The notes beneath the pieces are model-generated. The model ran no database searches and was not told the DNA's origin. It saw nothing but the letters and a program-made list of their open reading frames with translations. A DNA stretch of 64,000 nucleotides from Gammaproteobacteria bacterium. GTDB taxonomy: Bacteria; Pseudomonadota; Gammaproteobacteria; Steroidobacterales; Steroidobacteraceae. The translations under genes were made by a program, and so were the position numbers. The stretch's first letter is position 1. Each line of letters opens with the position of its first letter. Where the stretch lies: positions 1-64,000 of the forward strand of contig PLUE01000017.1 of the NCBI GenBank assembly GCA_003164785.1. The letters are read 5' to 3'. Positions 48,126-56,485 of the stretch are shown here, piece by piece.

Positions 48126-48986
48126 CCCGGCCCGGTCGGCCGTGCTCCCGTCCCGCAGGCCGCCCAGGCAGGCCGTGAACTCCGCACCGAACAGGAAAAT
48201 TTGCGCCGTGTAGTACAGCCACAAGAGCAGGGCCGCAAACGACGCGGCGGCGCCGAATGCGCTGGGCTGGGTCGAATGAGCCAGATACAGCCCGACTCCC
48301 CACCGACCCACGTCGAACAAGAGGGCGGTCATCAAGCCGCCCCACGCCACCACACTCCATGGCAGCCGGCGCGCCGGCATGTAGCGGAAGATCAACGCGA
48401 ACAGCCCCGCGACCAAACACACCGACAGCACCACATCGGCCACGCCCAGTGCACCCATAACAACCAAATGTTCGGTGGCGATGCGGTCGCGCACGTGGGC
48501 GAGGCCGGTCGAAATCGTGAGCGAGATCAGCAACAGAAAGCCCAAGGTCAGGATGAAGCCCAGGGACAGGAAGCGTGTCCGGATCCACCCTCGCATCCCG
48601 GACGGCACGAGGGACCCGCTGTCCCAAATCTGCTCCAACGCACCCTCCAGCGCGGCAAGGACGGTGGTGGCGCCGATCAGCAACGTCACGACGCTGGTCA
48701 ACGTCGCCACCAAGCCTTGCGTTTCCTGCGAGCTCTTCATCGCGCCCAGCAAGATCTTCGCCGTCGACGGACCGAACAGCCCATTCAACTGGGCCCCGAT
48801 CTGAACGTATGCCGCGTTCGCGCCGACGATCCAGCCCGCCAGGGTCAACAGGATGACCAGCAGCGGTGCAATCGAAAAGGCGCAAAAAAAAGCCAGTGCG
48901 GCGCCGGTGGTCGAGGCTTTGTCGGCGCTCCAATAGCGCGCGGCGCATGTCGTCAACCCCACCGCTCGTTTGAAGAACCCTTGCAT
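48003..48986 (-). CDS. YihY/virulence factor BrkB family membrane protein
   Basis: This 327-residue inner-membrane protein has about six membrane segments. The family pattern includes the N-terminal ALAFFCAFSIAPLLVILLTL, a central GWIRTRFLSLGFILTLGFLL and the late LYLAHSTQPSAFGAAASFAA. ATG 48986 is preferred because the family starts there. The hydrophilic, arginine-rich C-terminal tail (about 40 residues) lies in the region antisense to the aldehyde dehydrogenase, so that tail may be a late extension. Function is not established. Confidence 0.9.
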   Translation of the reverse strand: MQGFFKRAVGLTTCAARYWSADKASTTGAALAFFCAFSIAPLLVILLTLAGWIVGANAAYVQIGAQLNGLFGPSTAKILLGAMKSSQETQGLVATLTSVVTLLIGATTVLAALEGALEQIWDSGSLVPSGMRGWIRTRFLSLGFILTLGFLLLISLTISTGLAHVRDRIATEHLVVMGALGVADVVLSVCLVAGLFALIFRYMPARRLPWSVVAWGGLMTALLFDVGRWGVGLYLAHSTQPSAFGAAASFAALLLWLYYTAQIFLFGAEFTACLGGLRDGSTADRAGSLAPEEQARRQPRELAVRGGDALRHVESAQAEHGARVREL

Positions 48987-49161
48987 GCGTCGCGCCCCTC
49001 GTAATTGGCTCACCATAAACCGCGCGACGTCAGGGAGTAGCGGCCTAACGCTCGAGCCGCTGTAGGAGCCGGCCGCGGGACCGCCGCCACCGCCGCTGCC
49101 GCCGTCGCCTGGGTCACCGCCGCGTGTGGCGCGGGCGGCCTCGTTCCGGCAGGATGCCTCC

Positions 49162-51354
49162 ATGAGTTTCCGACGCGCCGTCCGCCGAATCGCCCCCCTG
49201 GTCCTCGCGTCGTCTTGGGTCCTGTTCGGAGCCGTCCGGGCCGCCGCGGGCGCAGCCGCTCCGGTGCCGCAGAGCGCGCAGCCGCACGGCGAGATCATCT
49301 GGGATTCGTACGGCATTCCGCACATCTTCGCGAAGAACGTCGTCGGACTCTATTACGGCTTCGGCTATGCGCAGGCCCAGGCTCACGGTGATTTGCTGTT
49401 GCATCTGTACGGCGAATCGCGCGGCCGCGCGGCCGAATACTGGGGCGCCGAATTCGAAGCCGCCGATCGTTATCTGTTGGCGAACGATGTCTGGGAACGG
49501 GCCCGGACCTGGTATGCGGCCCAAACACCCGCCATGCGCGACGATCTCGACGCCTTTGCGGCGGGCATCGATGCCTACGCGAGCGAGCATCCCGAGCGCA
49601 TCGCGCCGTCGGTCCGGGTGGTGCTCCCGGTGACCGGCCTGGACGTGATCGCACACTGGGAGCACGTCATGGAATTCCTCTATCTCGCGCCGCCGTCGAA
49701 AGCATACGGCGCGGGTCCCGGCGGGTTGGCGGCCAACCGCGGCGCGCTGCGGGCGGAACCCGGCTCGCCCGACCCGGCCGCCGGATCCAACGAGGAGGCC
49801 GGTTCGAACGCCTGGGCCATCGCGCCGGCCAAGACCGTCGATGGGCACGCCATGTTGCTGTCGAACCCACACCTGCAATGGGCACCCTCCTTCATGACGT
49901 ACTTCGAGGCGCACCTGTCGGCTCCCGGAGTCGAGATGTACGGCGCCACCCAGGTGGGATTCCCGGTGCTGCGCTTCAGCTTCAATGCGGACCATGGACT
50001 CACCAACACCGTCAATCCCATCTCCGCCGCCACCACCTATCAACTGACCCTCGCGGGGAACGGCTATCGCTACGATGGCAAGGTGCGGCGGTTCCGGACC
50101 CGCGCCGGAACCATCACGGTGAAGCAACCGGACGGCACCCTGCAGACGCACGTGGTCGAACTGCGCCAGTCGATTCAAGGGCCGGTGTTCACGCGCGCCG
50201 ACGGCACGACGGTGGCGCTGCGTGTCGCCGGTCTGGATCGGCCGTTCGGGATCCAGGAGTACTGGGATCTGGACAACGCGGTCGGCCTGCAGGAATTCGT
50301 CGCCATCCTGCGCCGCCTGCAAATTCCGATGTTCAACCTGGTGTACGCTGACCGTGACGGCCACATTCTGTATCAATACAATGGCGATGTGCCCGTGCGA
50401 GCTTTCGGGGACTTCGCGTATTGGTCCGGATTGGTGCCGGGCGATACGTCGAAGACGCTCTGGACGCGGATTCATCCCTACGAGGACCTGCCCCGCACGC
50501 TCGATCCGCCGGCGGGTTGGGTGCAGAACACCAACAATCCCCCGTGGGTGAACACCGCATTGCCCGCGCTCGATCCGGCGCGATTTCCTGCCTACCTGTC
50601 GCCGGTGAGCATGACCCTGCGTGCGGAACAATCGGCGTTGCTGCTCATGAGCCGACCACGACTGACCTTCGATGAGTTCGTGAAACTCAAGATGAGCACT
50701 CGGTCCCTGATGGCCGACCGGTTGCTGGACCCCTTGCTGGCCGCGGCAGCCGCCAGCCGCAGCCCGCTGGTGAAGGATGCCGCGGCACTGCTGAAGGACT
50801 GGGATCACCATGTCGACAATGACAGCCGCGCCGCGCTGCTATTCGAGACCTGGGCCCGGGGGTTCGCCGGACCCCAATTCCTGGGCACCGACGAGTTCGC
50901 CCGGCCATGGGATTCGAGCGCGCCCCTGAGCACGCCCGACGGCATCAAGGACCCCGATCAGGCGGTCGCCCTGTTGGAGACGGCCGCGCGCGACACCATC
51001 GCGCTCTACGGGGCCCTCGACCGGCCCTTCGGCGACATCTCCCGCTTCCGGTTGGGCGACGTCGATCTGCCGGGCAACGGAGGATTTGGCAATCTCGGCA
51101 TCTTCCGGGTGATTACCTGGAGCCCGATGAAGGACGGGCACAGAACGCCGCTGCACGGCGAGACCTACATCTCGGCGATCGAGTTCACGACGCCGATGAA
51201 GGCCATGGGCTTGATGAGCTACGGACAATCCACCCAGCCCGGATCCCCGCATCGGAGCGACCAGCTCGGTCTTTTATCGAAGCAGCAACTGCGCCCCATC
51301 TGGCTGACCCGCGCGGAGGCGGAACAGCATCGGGAGACGCAGAAGGAGTTCTAG
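49162..51354 (+). CDS. Penicillin acylase family protein (Ntn amidase)
   Basis: This 730-residue exported protein begins with a signal peptide (about residues 1-30). After an alpha-chain region and linker, the GSNAWAI motif places the N-terminal nucleophile at Ser215; autocleavage before it would give alpha and beta chains, as in penicillin G acylase and acyl-homoserine-lactone acylases. LLSNPHLQW, the next family motif, follows. ATG 49162 has AGGA eight bases upstream. Substrate could be an N-acyl compound, including AHL signals. It converges with the cytochrome c gene. Confidence 0.92.
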   Translation: MSFRRAVRRIAPLVLASSWVLFGAVRAAAGAAAPVPQSAQPHGEIIWDSYGIPHIFAKNVVGLYYGFGYAQAQAHGDLLLHLYGESRGRAAEYWGAEFEAADRYLLANDVWERARTWYAAQTPAMRDDLDAFAAGIDAYASEHPERIAPSVRVVLPVTGLDVIAHWEHVMEFLYLAPPSKAYGAGPGGLAANRGALRAEPGSPDPAAGSNEEAGSNAWAIAPAKTVDGHAMLLSNPHLQWAPSFMTYFEAHLSAPGVEMYGATQVGFPVLRFSFNADHGLTNTVNPISAATTYQLTLAGNGYRYDGKVRRFRTRAGTITVKQPDGTLQTHVVELRQSIQGPVFTRADGTTVALRVAGLDRPFGIQEYWDLDNAVGLQEFVAILRRLQIPMFNLVYADRDGHILYQYNGDVPVRAFGDFAYWSGLVPGDTSKTLWTRIHPYEDLPRTLDPPAGWVQNTNNPPWVNTALPALDPARFPAYLSPVSMTLRAEQSALLLMSRPRLTFDEFVKLKMSTRSLMADRLLDPLLAAAAASRSPLVKDAAALLKDWDHHVDNDSRAALLFETWARGFAGPQFLGTDEFARPWDSSAPLSTPDGIKDPDQAVALLETAARDTIALYGALDRPFGDISRFRLGDVDLPGNGGFGNLGIFRVITWSPMKDGHRTPLHGETYISAIEFTTPMKAMGLMSYGQSTQPGSPHRSDQLGLLSKQQLRPIWLTRAEAEQHRETQKEF

Positions 51355-51356
51355 CG

Positions 51357-51410
51357 AGCGCCGCGTGGAGCTCCAGCGCCGCGCGGCCTTCTAGCGCCGC
51401 GCGGCCTTCA
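51357..51410. repeat. Three tandem 18-base units at the end of the cytochrome gene
   Basis: The unit AGCGCCGCGCGGCCTTCT occurs at 51375-51392 and again at 51393-51410 with one change. A degenerate third copy lies at 51357-51374. The unit contains the stop codon and last codons of the cytochrome c gene. Being 18 bases it keeps the frame, so replication slippage here would only repeat the KAARR tail and stop. Confidence 0.7.
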
Positions 51411-51801
51411 CCGCCGCCGGCGACACCACATCTTTGTAGTGGTTGCCGAAATGCGTGCGCACATAGTTGATGACGTTCGCGATCTGCGCGTCGGACAAGT
51501 CCTCGCCGAAATTGGGCATGGCGCGCTGTCCGTTGACGACCACCGTGATGGGATAGATCGCCGCCGCCAGACGCATGTTGTTCGCGAGTGCGGGATAGGC
51601 GCCCGCACCGATCGCGCCTTTCGCGTCCGGCATATGGCACCCCTGGCATATCCCCCTGAACAGATCCTCGCCGGTTTGCTGTGGGTAGGCTCCGGCATGG
51701 ATTTCCTGCGCATACACGGCGCCGCCCAACGCAACACCGAGGCCCGCGAGACCCAGGCACGCGAGGGTCGTCGCCAACATCAGATCGAACCGTGACTTCA
51801 T
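51391..51801 (-). CDS. Exported c-type cytochrome
   Basis: This 136-residue protein has a signal peptide (about residues 1-31) and one heme c site, CQGCH at 52-56, with a probable axial Met in RAMPNFGEDL. It resembles the small class I cytochromes that serve periplasmic dehydrogenases. It starts 18 bases after the flavin amine oxidase stop and is cotranscribed with it. That makes it the likely electron acceptor of that enzyme, as CycN is for nicotine dehydrogenase NicA2. Confidence 0.92.
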   Translation of the reverse strand: MKSRFDLMLATTLACLGLAGLGVALGGAVYAQEIHAGAYPQQTGEDLFRGICQGCHMPDAKGAIGAGAYPALANNMRLAAAIYPITVVVNGQRAMPNFGEDLSDAQIANVINYVRTHFGNHYKDVVSPAAVKAARR

Positions 51802-51819
51802 GCTTTCTCCTCTCCCGAA

Positions 51820-53412
51820 TCAACCTGCGAGCACGCGTTCATGCAAACGCCGGATCGCGTCCAGGGAGGACAGCAGTGCTCCCTCCTGCCATGCCGGCAG
51901 GCGCGAGGCGTGCTCGCCCGCGAGCACGATCCGGCCATCGATCGCGCAAAGATCATCGTAATGCTTCGCCCGCAGCTCGTCGGTCCAATGCCCCGCGCAT
52001 CCCAACGTCCACGGCACGCGATGCCAGGCAACCGCAACCCCGTGCTGAAATTCCGTCTTGTACTGCGGGTGAATCTGACTGCCGTACTCCAGGGTCTTCT
52101 TGATGCGATCCTCGGGCGAGAGCGCCGCGTACTGGAACGAGTTGGCCCCGAACGTATAAGCACCCAGCAACACGCCGGGGCCATCGTCGAAATAGCGCGA
52201 GTTCGGATATCCGATCAACGCATTCGGCAAATCGGTGAAGCTGATGCCGCCGTAAATCGACTCGTCCTGCTCCCAGAAGCGGCGCTTGAACTGCAGTCCA
52301 ACCTTGATTGCCGAATCGTAGTACAACGCGTCGATCGCGGCTTTCATCGGTGCGCCGACCGTGATCGGAATCTGGCTGAGAATGGAGGCGGGGATGGTGC
52401 AGATACACCAGTCGGCTTGGGCAACCTTCGCGCCGCCGCCCTGGGTGTCCTGGTAGGCGACCGTGACGCCGCGGCCGTCCTGCTTGATCTCGGTGACCTT
52501 GGCGTTGTACTGGATGAGCGGGCCGAGCTCGCGCCCGAACGCCTTGCCGATCATTCCCATCCCGCCGACCGGCTGAAAAATCGAACTTTGAAACTCGTAC
52601 ACGTGGCCCGCCGAGATTGAACTCCACAACCTCGATTGCATCAAGTCATGGAAGGCCAATGGGTCGGAGTCCACCGAATCCGAGGTCAGACCGCCGCCGG
52701 GGTCCGAGAGGTACCCGCGCCGCTCGCTGACCAGCAGGCTCTTTTTGTATTCGTAGTTCTTGTCGAGAGCGCCCCAATCCCGCATGGCCTCGAGCAACAC
52801 CTCTTTGTCCTCGCGCGAAACGGACTCATCGAGTCGGCTTTGATTGGCGGCCTTCGCGAGCAGTTCACCCACATGTCCATTGAAATCCGCCTGGACTTCA
52901 CGATAACGCTGCGGCTTGCCGCCGAACGCCTTCGCCGAATGCAGGTAGGCCGCATAATTGACCTGGGTGAAGGGCTCGAGCGCAACCTTGAGGCGCTTGC
53001 AGTAATCGAGCAACGCCCGGTGATGATAGGGAATACGCCACGGACCCGGGTTCAGATACAAACCTTCGGCGAATTGCACGTGTTGGGTGAATCCCCCCAG
53101 CTCGGTATAGGTGTCGCCGCCGTACAGGGACCAATTTCGACCGCCCGGCCGATCATTGTACTCGAGAACCTGGACCTTGTAACCGGCGTTGCGCAACTCG
53201 AGCGCCGCCGACATGCCCGCCACACCGGCGCCGAGGATCAGAACGGATGCGCCCTTCACATCGCCCTTGAGCGGGATCGGCCCGGCATACCCCGATTCAC
53301 CGGCGTGACCCAACTCCGACATTGCCTGGTACATCACCGCGCTTCCCGCCACGGCCCCGATCAATTTGAACAGCGAACGCCGATTCATGGGAGCCGCGGG
53401 CTTATCGATCAC
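51820..53412 (-). CDS. Tat-type exported FAD-dependent amine oxidase/dehydrogenase
   Basis: This 530-residue flavoprotein starts with a twin-arginine-like signal (NRRSLFKLIG, Arg11-Arg12) and hydrophobic stretch. The FAD motif GAGVAG is at 61-66, RPGGRNWS follows, and a C-terminal IVLAGEHAS closes the FAD site as in monoamine and L-amino-acid oxidases. GTG 53412 has AAGGA eight bases upstream; ATG 53388 keeps the Tat motif but lacks a ribosome-binding site. The cotranscribed cytochrome c suggests it acts as a periplasmic dehydrogenase, not an oxidase. Substrate is an amine or amino acid, not defined. Confidence 0.9.
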   Translation of the reverse strand: MIDKPAAPMNRRSLFKLIGAVAGSAVMYQAMSELGHAGESGYAGPIPLKGDVKGASVLILGAGVAGMSAALELRNAGYKVQVLEYNDRPGGRNWSLYGGDTYTELGGFTQHVQFAEGLYLNPGPWRIPYHHRALLDYCKRLKVALEPFTQVNYAAYLHSAKAFGGKPQRYREVQADFNGHVGELLAKAANQSRLDESVSREDKEVLLEAMRDWGALDKNYEYKKSLLVSERRGYLSDPGGGLTSDSVDSDPLAFHDLMQSRLWSSISAGHVYEFQSSIFQPVGGMGMIGKAFGRELGPLIQYNAKVTEIKQDGRGVTVAYQDTQGGGAKVAQADWCICTIPASILSQIPITVGAPMKAAIDALYYDSAIKVGLQFKRRFWEQDESIYGGISFTDLPNALIGYPNSRYFDDGPGVLLGAYTFGANSFQYAALSPEDRIKKTLEYGSQIHPQYKTEFQHGVAVAWHRVPWTLGCAGHWTDELRAKHYDDLCAIDGRIVLAGEHASRLPAWQEGALLSSLDAIRRLHERVLAG

Positions 53413-53550
53413 GTGTGATTCCTTGCAAGACGAATGGAGTCGATTCTCAAAGGTATCACGGCTCCCAGCGGTCGCGAAGCTCTGTGCGCGCATTGCTCCC
53501 CGCCGTCGACGCGTTGCAATACGCGGTCCGCGCCGATCCGATGGCGCAGG

Positions 53551-53754
53551 TCATTCCCGTTCGGCGGGCTTGTCGAGACTCTCGTAATCGAGGTGGGTGA
53601 CCGGTGTGCTCTCGATGTGTTCCGGTGCGACGGGGGTTTTGGGCGGAGTAACGACGGTCTTGTCGACGCTCTTTCCTGGCTGCTGGTAACGCCCCTCCCG
53701 CCATTCCTTGGGGCGCCCTATGGACTCCTCGGACGATCCTTTGGTGTTGCTCAC
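53551..53754 (-). CDS. Small hydrophilic hypothetical protein
   Basis: This 67-residue, proline- and charge-rich protein starts at GTG 53754, nine bases after AGGAG, with MSNTKGSSEES and ends near YESLDKPAERE. No membrane segment, cysteine or known motif is visible, and it is likely intrinsically disordered. A longer frame (to 53943) would fuse it to the yjbQ remnant and is rejected because the strong ribosome-binding site favours GTG 53754. Confidence 0.55.
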   Translation of the reverse strand: MSNTKGSSEESIGRPKEWREGRYQQPGKSVDKTVVTPPKTPVAPEHIESTPVTHLDYESLDKPAERE

Positions 53755-53849
53755 GACAAGTTCTCCTGTTAAAACGCTTGGACGCGCTCCAGCATGCACC
53801 TCCCGCTCGGAAGGCGACAGGTGCCGAACACCCGTCCGTCTGTAGGCCG

Positions 53850-54020
53850 ACCCCGCCGCGTTCTCCTGAATCAGCAGAGAGGCGGAGGTATGGCGGCAGA
53901 ACACCGTCAGCAACCGTTCAAATAGCCCAGGGTGTCGATCCACGCCGTGACCGGATGGGTGATCTCGACCAACCCCTGGCGCTGCGTTCCGATGGTGAGA
54001 CTATGGCTGGATTGACGCAT
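53850..54020 (-). pseudogene. yjbQ (UPF0047) remnant, frameshifted and truncated
   Basis: From ATG 54020 the minus strand reads MRQSSHSLTIGTQRQGLVEI and continues to TLGYLNG, the N-terminus of YjbQ-family proteins. The match then jumps frame by one base at about 53911 and continues LLTVFCRHTSASLLIQENA, the conserved active-site region with the key histidine. After about 53860 similarity is lost. One deleted base plus loss of the 3' half leaves the gene inactive. Intact YjbQ is about 140 residues. Confidence 0.7.
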
Positions 54021-54064
54021 GACGGCCGGCAGTTTACCCGACTCCAATTCCGATATGATGGGGC

Positions 54065-54289
54065 ATGCCTCTCTCAGCCAAGAACAACCTCGACGACCTG
54101 TACGCAAAACACCGGCTATTGCAGGCCGAAGCCGCGCTGCTCGAAGACGAGCGCGACCAGTTGGACCCCGACGGGCCCGACGCCGACCGCTGCTGTATTC
54201 TGGATGTGGAAAGCAGAGCCCTGCGCGAGGAGGCGACGAAGGTGGGCGCTTCGATCTCGGATATCTTGGACAGGGACCTGCAACGCTGA
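54065..54289 (+). CDS. Small hypothetical protein, coiled-coil-like
   Basis: This 74-residue acidic protein (MPLSAKNNLDDLYAKH, later LQAEAALLEDERDQ) is largely helical with heptad-like spacing and one CC pair. A TGGGG stretch precedes ATG 54065 closely. Its stop codon overlaps the presumed start of the UBP zinc-finger remnant (CTGA), which suggests an old two-gene operon. It is divergent from the yjbQ remnant. No family recognised. Confidence 0.5.
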   Translation: MPLSAKNNLDDLYAKHRLLQAEAALLEDERDQLDPDGPDADRCCILDVESRALREEATKVGASISDILDRDLQR

Positions 54290-54506
54290 GCGACAAGTGT
54301 CTGCATCTGAAATCGATCGAGAAGGTCCCCCGAGTGCCCGTGGCTGTGAGGAATGCCTGAAGATCGGCAGCAAATGGGTGCATCTGCGAATTTGCCGAAC
54401 CTGCGGACATGTCGGGTGCTGCGATGATTCGCCGCATCGCCATGCCACCCAGCATTTCCACGCGACCCACCACCCCATCATCTCCTGTGGCGCGAAGGCT
54501 GGGTCT
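54286..54506 (+). pseudogene. UBP-type zinc-finger protein, frameshifted
   Basis: The first part reads SDKCLHLKSIEKVP. After a C5 tract at 54327-54331 the match moves frame and reads SARGCEECLKIGSKWVHLRI, then CRTCGHVGCCDDSPHRHAT and HFHATHHPII. These are the zinc-ligand cysteines and histidines of the ubiquitin-protease-type (ZnF-UBP) domain found in small bacterial proteins. A sixth C would restore the frame, so either a real one-base loss or a homopolymer error is possible. The C-terminal portion is also degraded. The initiator appears as CTG. Confidence 0.7.
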
Positions 54507-54860
54507 GACCGTCGCCTATGCGCGCCTGCATGCCTCCCTGCTCGTGACCCTCGATGCGCGAGCACTCTGTTTCCTCGCGGCAGCGTTGCTCGGCATGATT
54601 GCTCGGGCCTCGCTCGATGAGGCTGAGTTGAAACCGCGCGTCTCGCCTACGATGACAAAACCGGCGCGCCCTACACGCAGGTGACGGCCGTGCTGTATCC
54701 CCGGCAGATGGCCCTCGCCGGCCCGACCGCCACATCGGCGGAGGAATGGCGTTCCGCGACCGACGCCAAGATCCGCAAGCTGCTGCACCTGGGAAGGGCC
54801 CACCCTCGCGGTCCTGCAAACGGACCCCCTTGCGCTCCGCGCGCCCAAGATGTCTAATAC
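54507..54860. other. Degraded sequence with an unidentified coding fragment
   Basis: On the plus strand from about 54620 to 54850 a frame without a start reads ARLAYDDKTGAPYTQVTAVL and then PRQMALAGPT, which looks like once-coding sequence but matches nothing I recognise. The remainder (54507-54620) shows mixed frames. This stretch continues the decay zone between the amine oxidase operon and the merR operon. Confidence 0.4.
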
Positions 54861-54869
54861 GGTATCAAG

Positions 54870-54885
54870 TTGACGTATACGTGAG
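54870..54885. promoter_or_regulatory. LiuR-like MerR operator
   Basis: TTGACGTATACGTGAG contains the perfect palindrome ACGTATACGT (54873-54882). It resembles the TTnACGTnnACGTnAA form that I recall for LiuR, the MerR-family regulator of branched-chain amino acid and fatty acid catabolism in proteobacteria. It lies just before the MerR-family gene heading the beta-oxidation operon, so autoregulation is likely. Confidence 0.6.
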
Positions 54886-54916
54886 CATGCCGGACCACAA
54901 AGCAGCATCCACCGCG

Positions 54917-55321
54917 ATGACCCACGAGTTCTACTCGGTCACGCAGTTGGCGAACGATCTCGGGATCACCCCTCGGGCCGTGCGTTTCTACGAGGACAAG
55001 GGGCTGATTTCGCCGCGGCGCGCCGGCAATAATCGCGTTTACACCGTGCGCGACCGCGCACGCATGATTCTCATTCTGCGCGGGAAGAAGCTCGGCTTTT
55101 CGCTGCGCGAGATCAAGGAATACCTGGATCTCTATGACGTCGACCCAACTCGCGCGACACAGTTGCGCGTGCTGCAGAAGGCGGTCCACAGCCGCATCCT
55201 GCAATTGGAAGACCAGCGCATCGCGCTCGATCAGACGCTGGTCGATCTACGAGAGGTCGAGGCCCAGACGGTAGTTGCCCTGGCGGCGCTCGAGGGCGCG
55301 CAGCGGCAAGCAACAGGCTAA
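54917..55321 (+). CDS. MerR family regulator (LiuR-like)
   Basis: This 134-residue regulator has an N-terminal MerR winged helix (LGITPRAVRFYEDKGLISP at residues about 15-33) and a C-terminal coiled coil of about 50 residues with no metal-binding cysteines. That is the form of LiuR-type regulators. ATG 54917 is used; ATG 54887 would add ten residues and overlap the operator. It is 17 bases upstream of the thiolase gene in the same direction. It probably controls the thiolase-hydratase-dehydrogenase operon and itself. Confidence 0.88.
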   Translation: MTHEFYSVTQLANDLGITPRAVRFYEDKGLISPRRAGNNRVYTVRDRARMILILRGKKLGFSLREIKEYLDLYDVDPTRATQLRVLQKAVHSRILQLEDQRIALDQTLVDLREVEAQTVVALAALEGAQRQATG

Positions 55322-55338
55322 TCATTTGGAGCAATGAA

Positions 55339-56475
55339 ATGAAGAATGTCGTCATCGCGGGTTATGCCCGTTCTCCCTTCACTCTCGCGAACAAGGGTGC
55401 CCTGGTCCGCGTTCGTCCCGACGATCTGGCGGCCCAGGTGGTGCGCGCCCTGGTGGACCGCACCAAGGTCAATCCCGACGACATCGAGGACCTCATCATG
55501 GGCTGCGCCTTCCCGGAGGGCGAGCAGGGTTTCAACATCGGGCGGCTCGTCGCGCTGTTGGCCGGGCTGCCGCAATCGGTGGCCGGCATGACGGTCAATC
55601 GCTTCTGCGGATCATCGATGCAGTCGGTGCACATCGCCGCCGGCCAGATTCAGCTCGGCGCCGGCGAGGTCTTCATTGCCGCCGGCGTCGAGAGCATGTC
55701 GCGCGTGCCCATGCTCGGCTTCAATCCCATGCCCAACCCGGCTCTCCAGGCGAAGGTCCCCGGCGTGCACATCGGCATGGGTGACACGGCCGAAAATGTC
55801 GCCAAGAAATGGAACATCAGCCGCACCGACCAGGAGGCCTTCGCAGTCCGCAGCCAGCAACTGGCGGCTGCGGCCGCGAGCGGCGGTCGCTTCGCGGATG
55901 AACTCGTCCCCATCACCAGCAAGGCAGGCACGGTGGACAAGGACGGCTGCATTCGGCCCGACACCTCCGCGGCAGGTCTCGCGCAACTCAAGCCCGCCTT
56001 CTCGAAGGACGGCACGGTGACCGCAGGCACATCCTCACCGCTGACCGATGGCGCATCCGCGGTGCTGGTCTGCAGCGAGGATTACGCCAAGCAGCATGGC
56101 CTCACGCCACTGGCCCGCATCGTCAGCGTCGCGGTCGCCGGTTGTGCGCCGGAGATCATGGGCATCGGCCCTGTGGCCGCCACGCGCAAAGCCTTGAAAC
56201 GCGCCAATCTCGACATGGCCGCCATCGATGTGGTCGAGCTCAACGAGGCCTTCGCCAGTCAGTCCCTCGCCTGCATTCACGATCTCGGCATCCGGCAGGA
56301 GACGCTCAACCTCGACGGCGGCGCGATCGCGCTCGGCCACCCCTTGGGTGCGAGCGGGGCGCGCATCGTCGGCAAGGCCGCGAGCCTCCTGCATCGCGTG
56401 GGCGGCCGCTACGCACTGGCGACGCAATGCATCGGCGGCGGCCAGGGCATTGCCACGATCCTCGAGCGGATCTAG
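55339..56475 (+). CDS. Acetyl-CoA acetyltransferase / 3-ketoacyl-CoA thiolase
   Basis: This 378-residue thiolase has nucleophile Cys90 (NRFCGSS), His334 (GHPLGASG) and Cys364 (CIGGGQG). GGAG lies seven bases before ATG 55339. It would carry out the last step of the beta-oxidation spiral encoded by this operon. The order thiolase, hydroxyacyl-CoA dehydrogenase/hydratase, acyl-CoA dehydrogenase resembles the fadN-fadA-fadE set of Bacillus more than the fadBA pair of E. coli. Confidence 0.94.
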   Translation: MKNVVIAGYARSPFTLANKGALVRVRPDDLAAQVVRALVDRTKVNPDDIEDLIMGCAFPEGEQGFNIGRLVALLAGLPQSVAGMTVNRFCGSSMQSVHIAAGQIQLGAGEVFIAAGVESMSRVPMLGFNPMPNPALQAKVPGVHIGMGDTAENVAKKWNISRTDQEAFAVRSQQLAAAAASGGRFADELVPITSKAGTVDKDGCIRPDTSAAGLAQLKPAFSKDGTVTAGTSSPLTDGASAVLVCSEDYAKQHGLTPLARIVSVAVAGCAPEIMGIGPVAATRKALKRANLDMAAIDVVELNEAFASQSLACIHDLGIRQETLNLDGGAIALGHPLGASGARIVGKAASLLHRVGGRYALATQCIGGGQGIATILERI

Positions 56476-56485
56476 GAGCATGGCC

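Noticed and set aside
49114-50811. Minus-strand frame of about 565 codons opposite the penicillin acylase.
   Set aside because: It has no family motifs and mirrors the codon structure of the real gene.
53551-53943. Single 130-residue protein joining the yjbQ remnant to the small hydrophilic protein.
   Set aside because: The first half is out-of-frame yjbQ, and a strong AGGAG plus GTG start marks the small protein separately.
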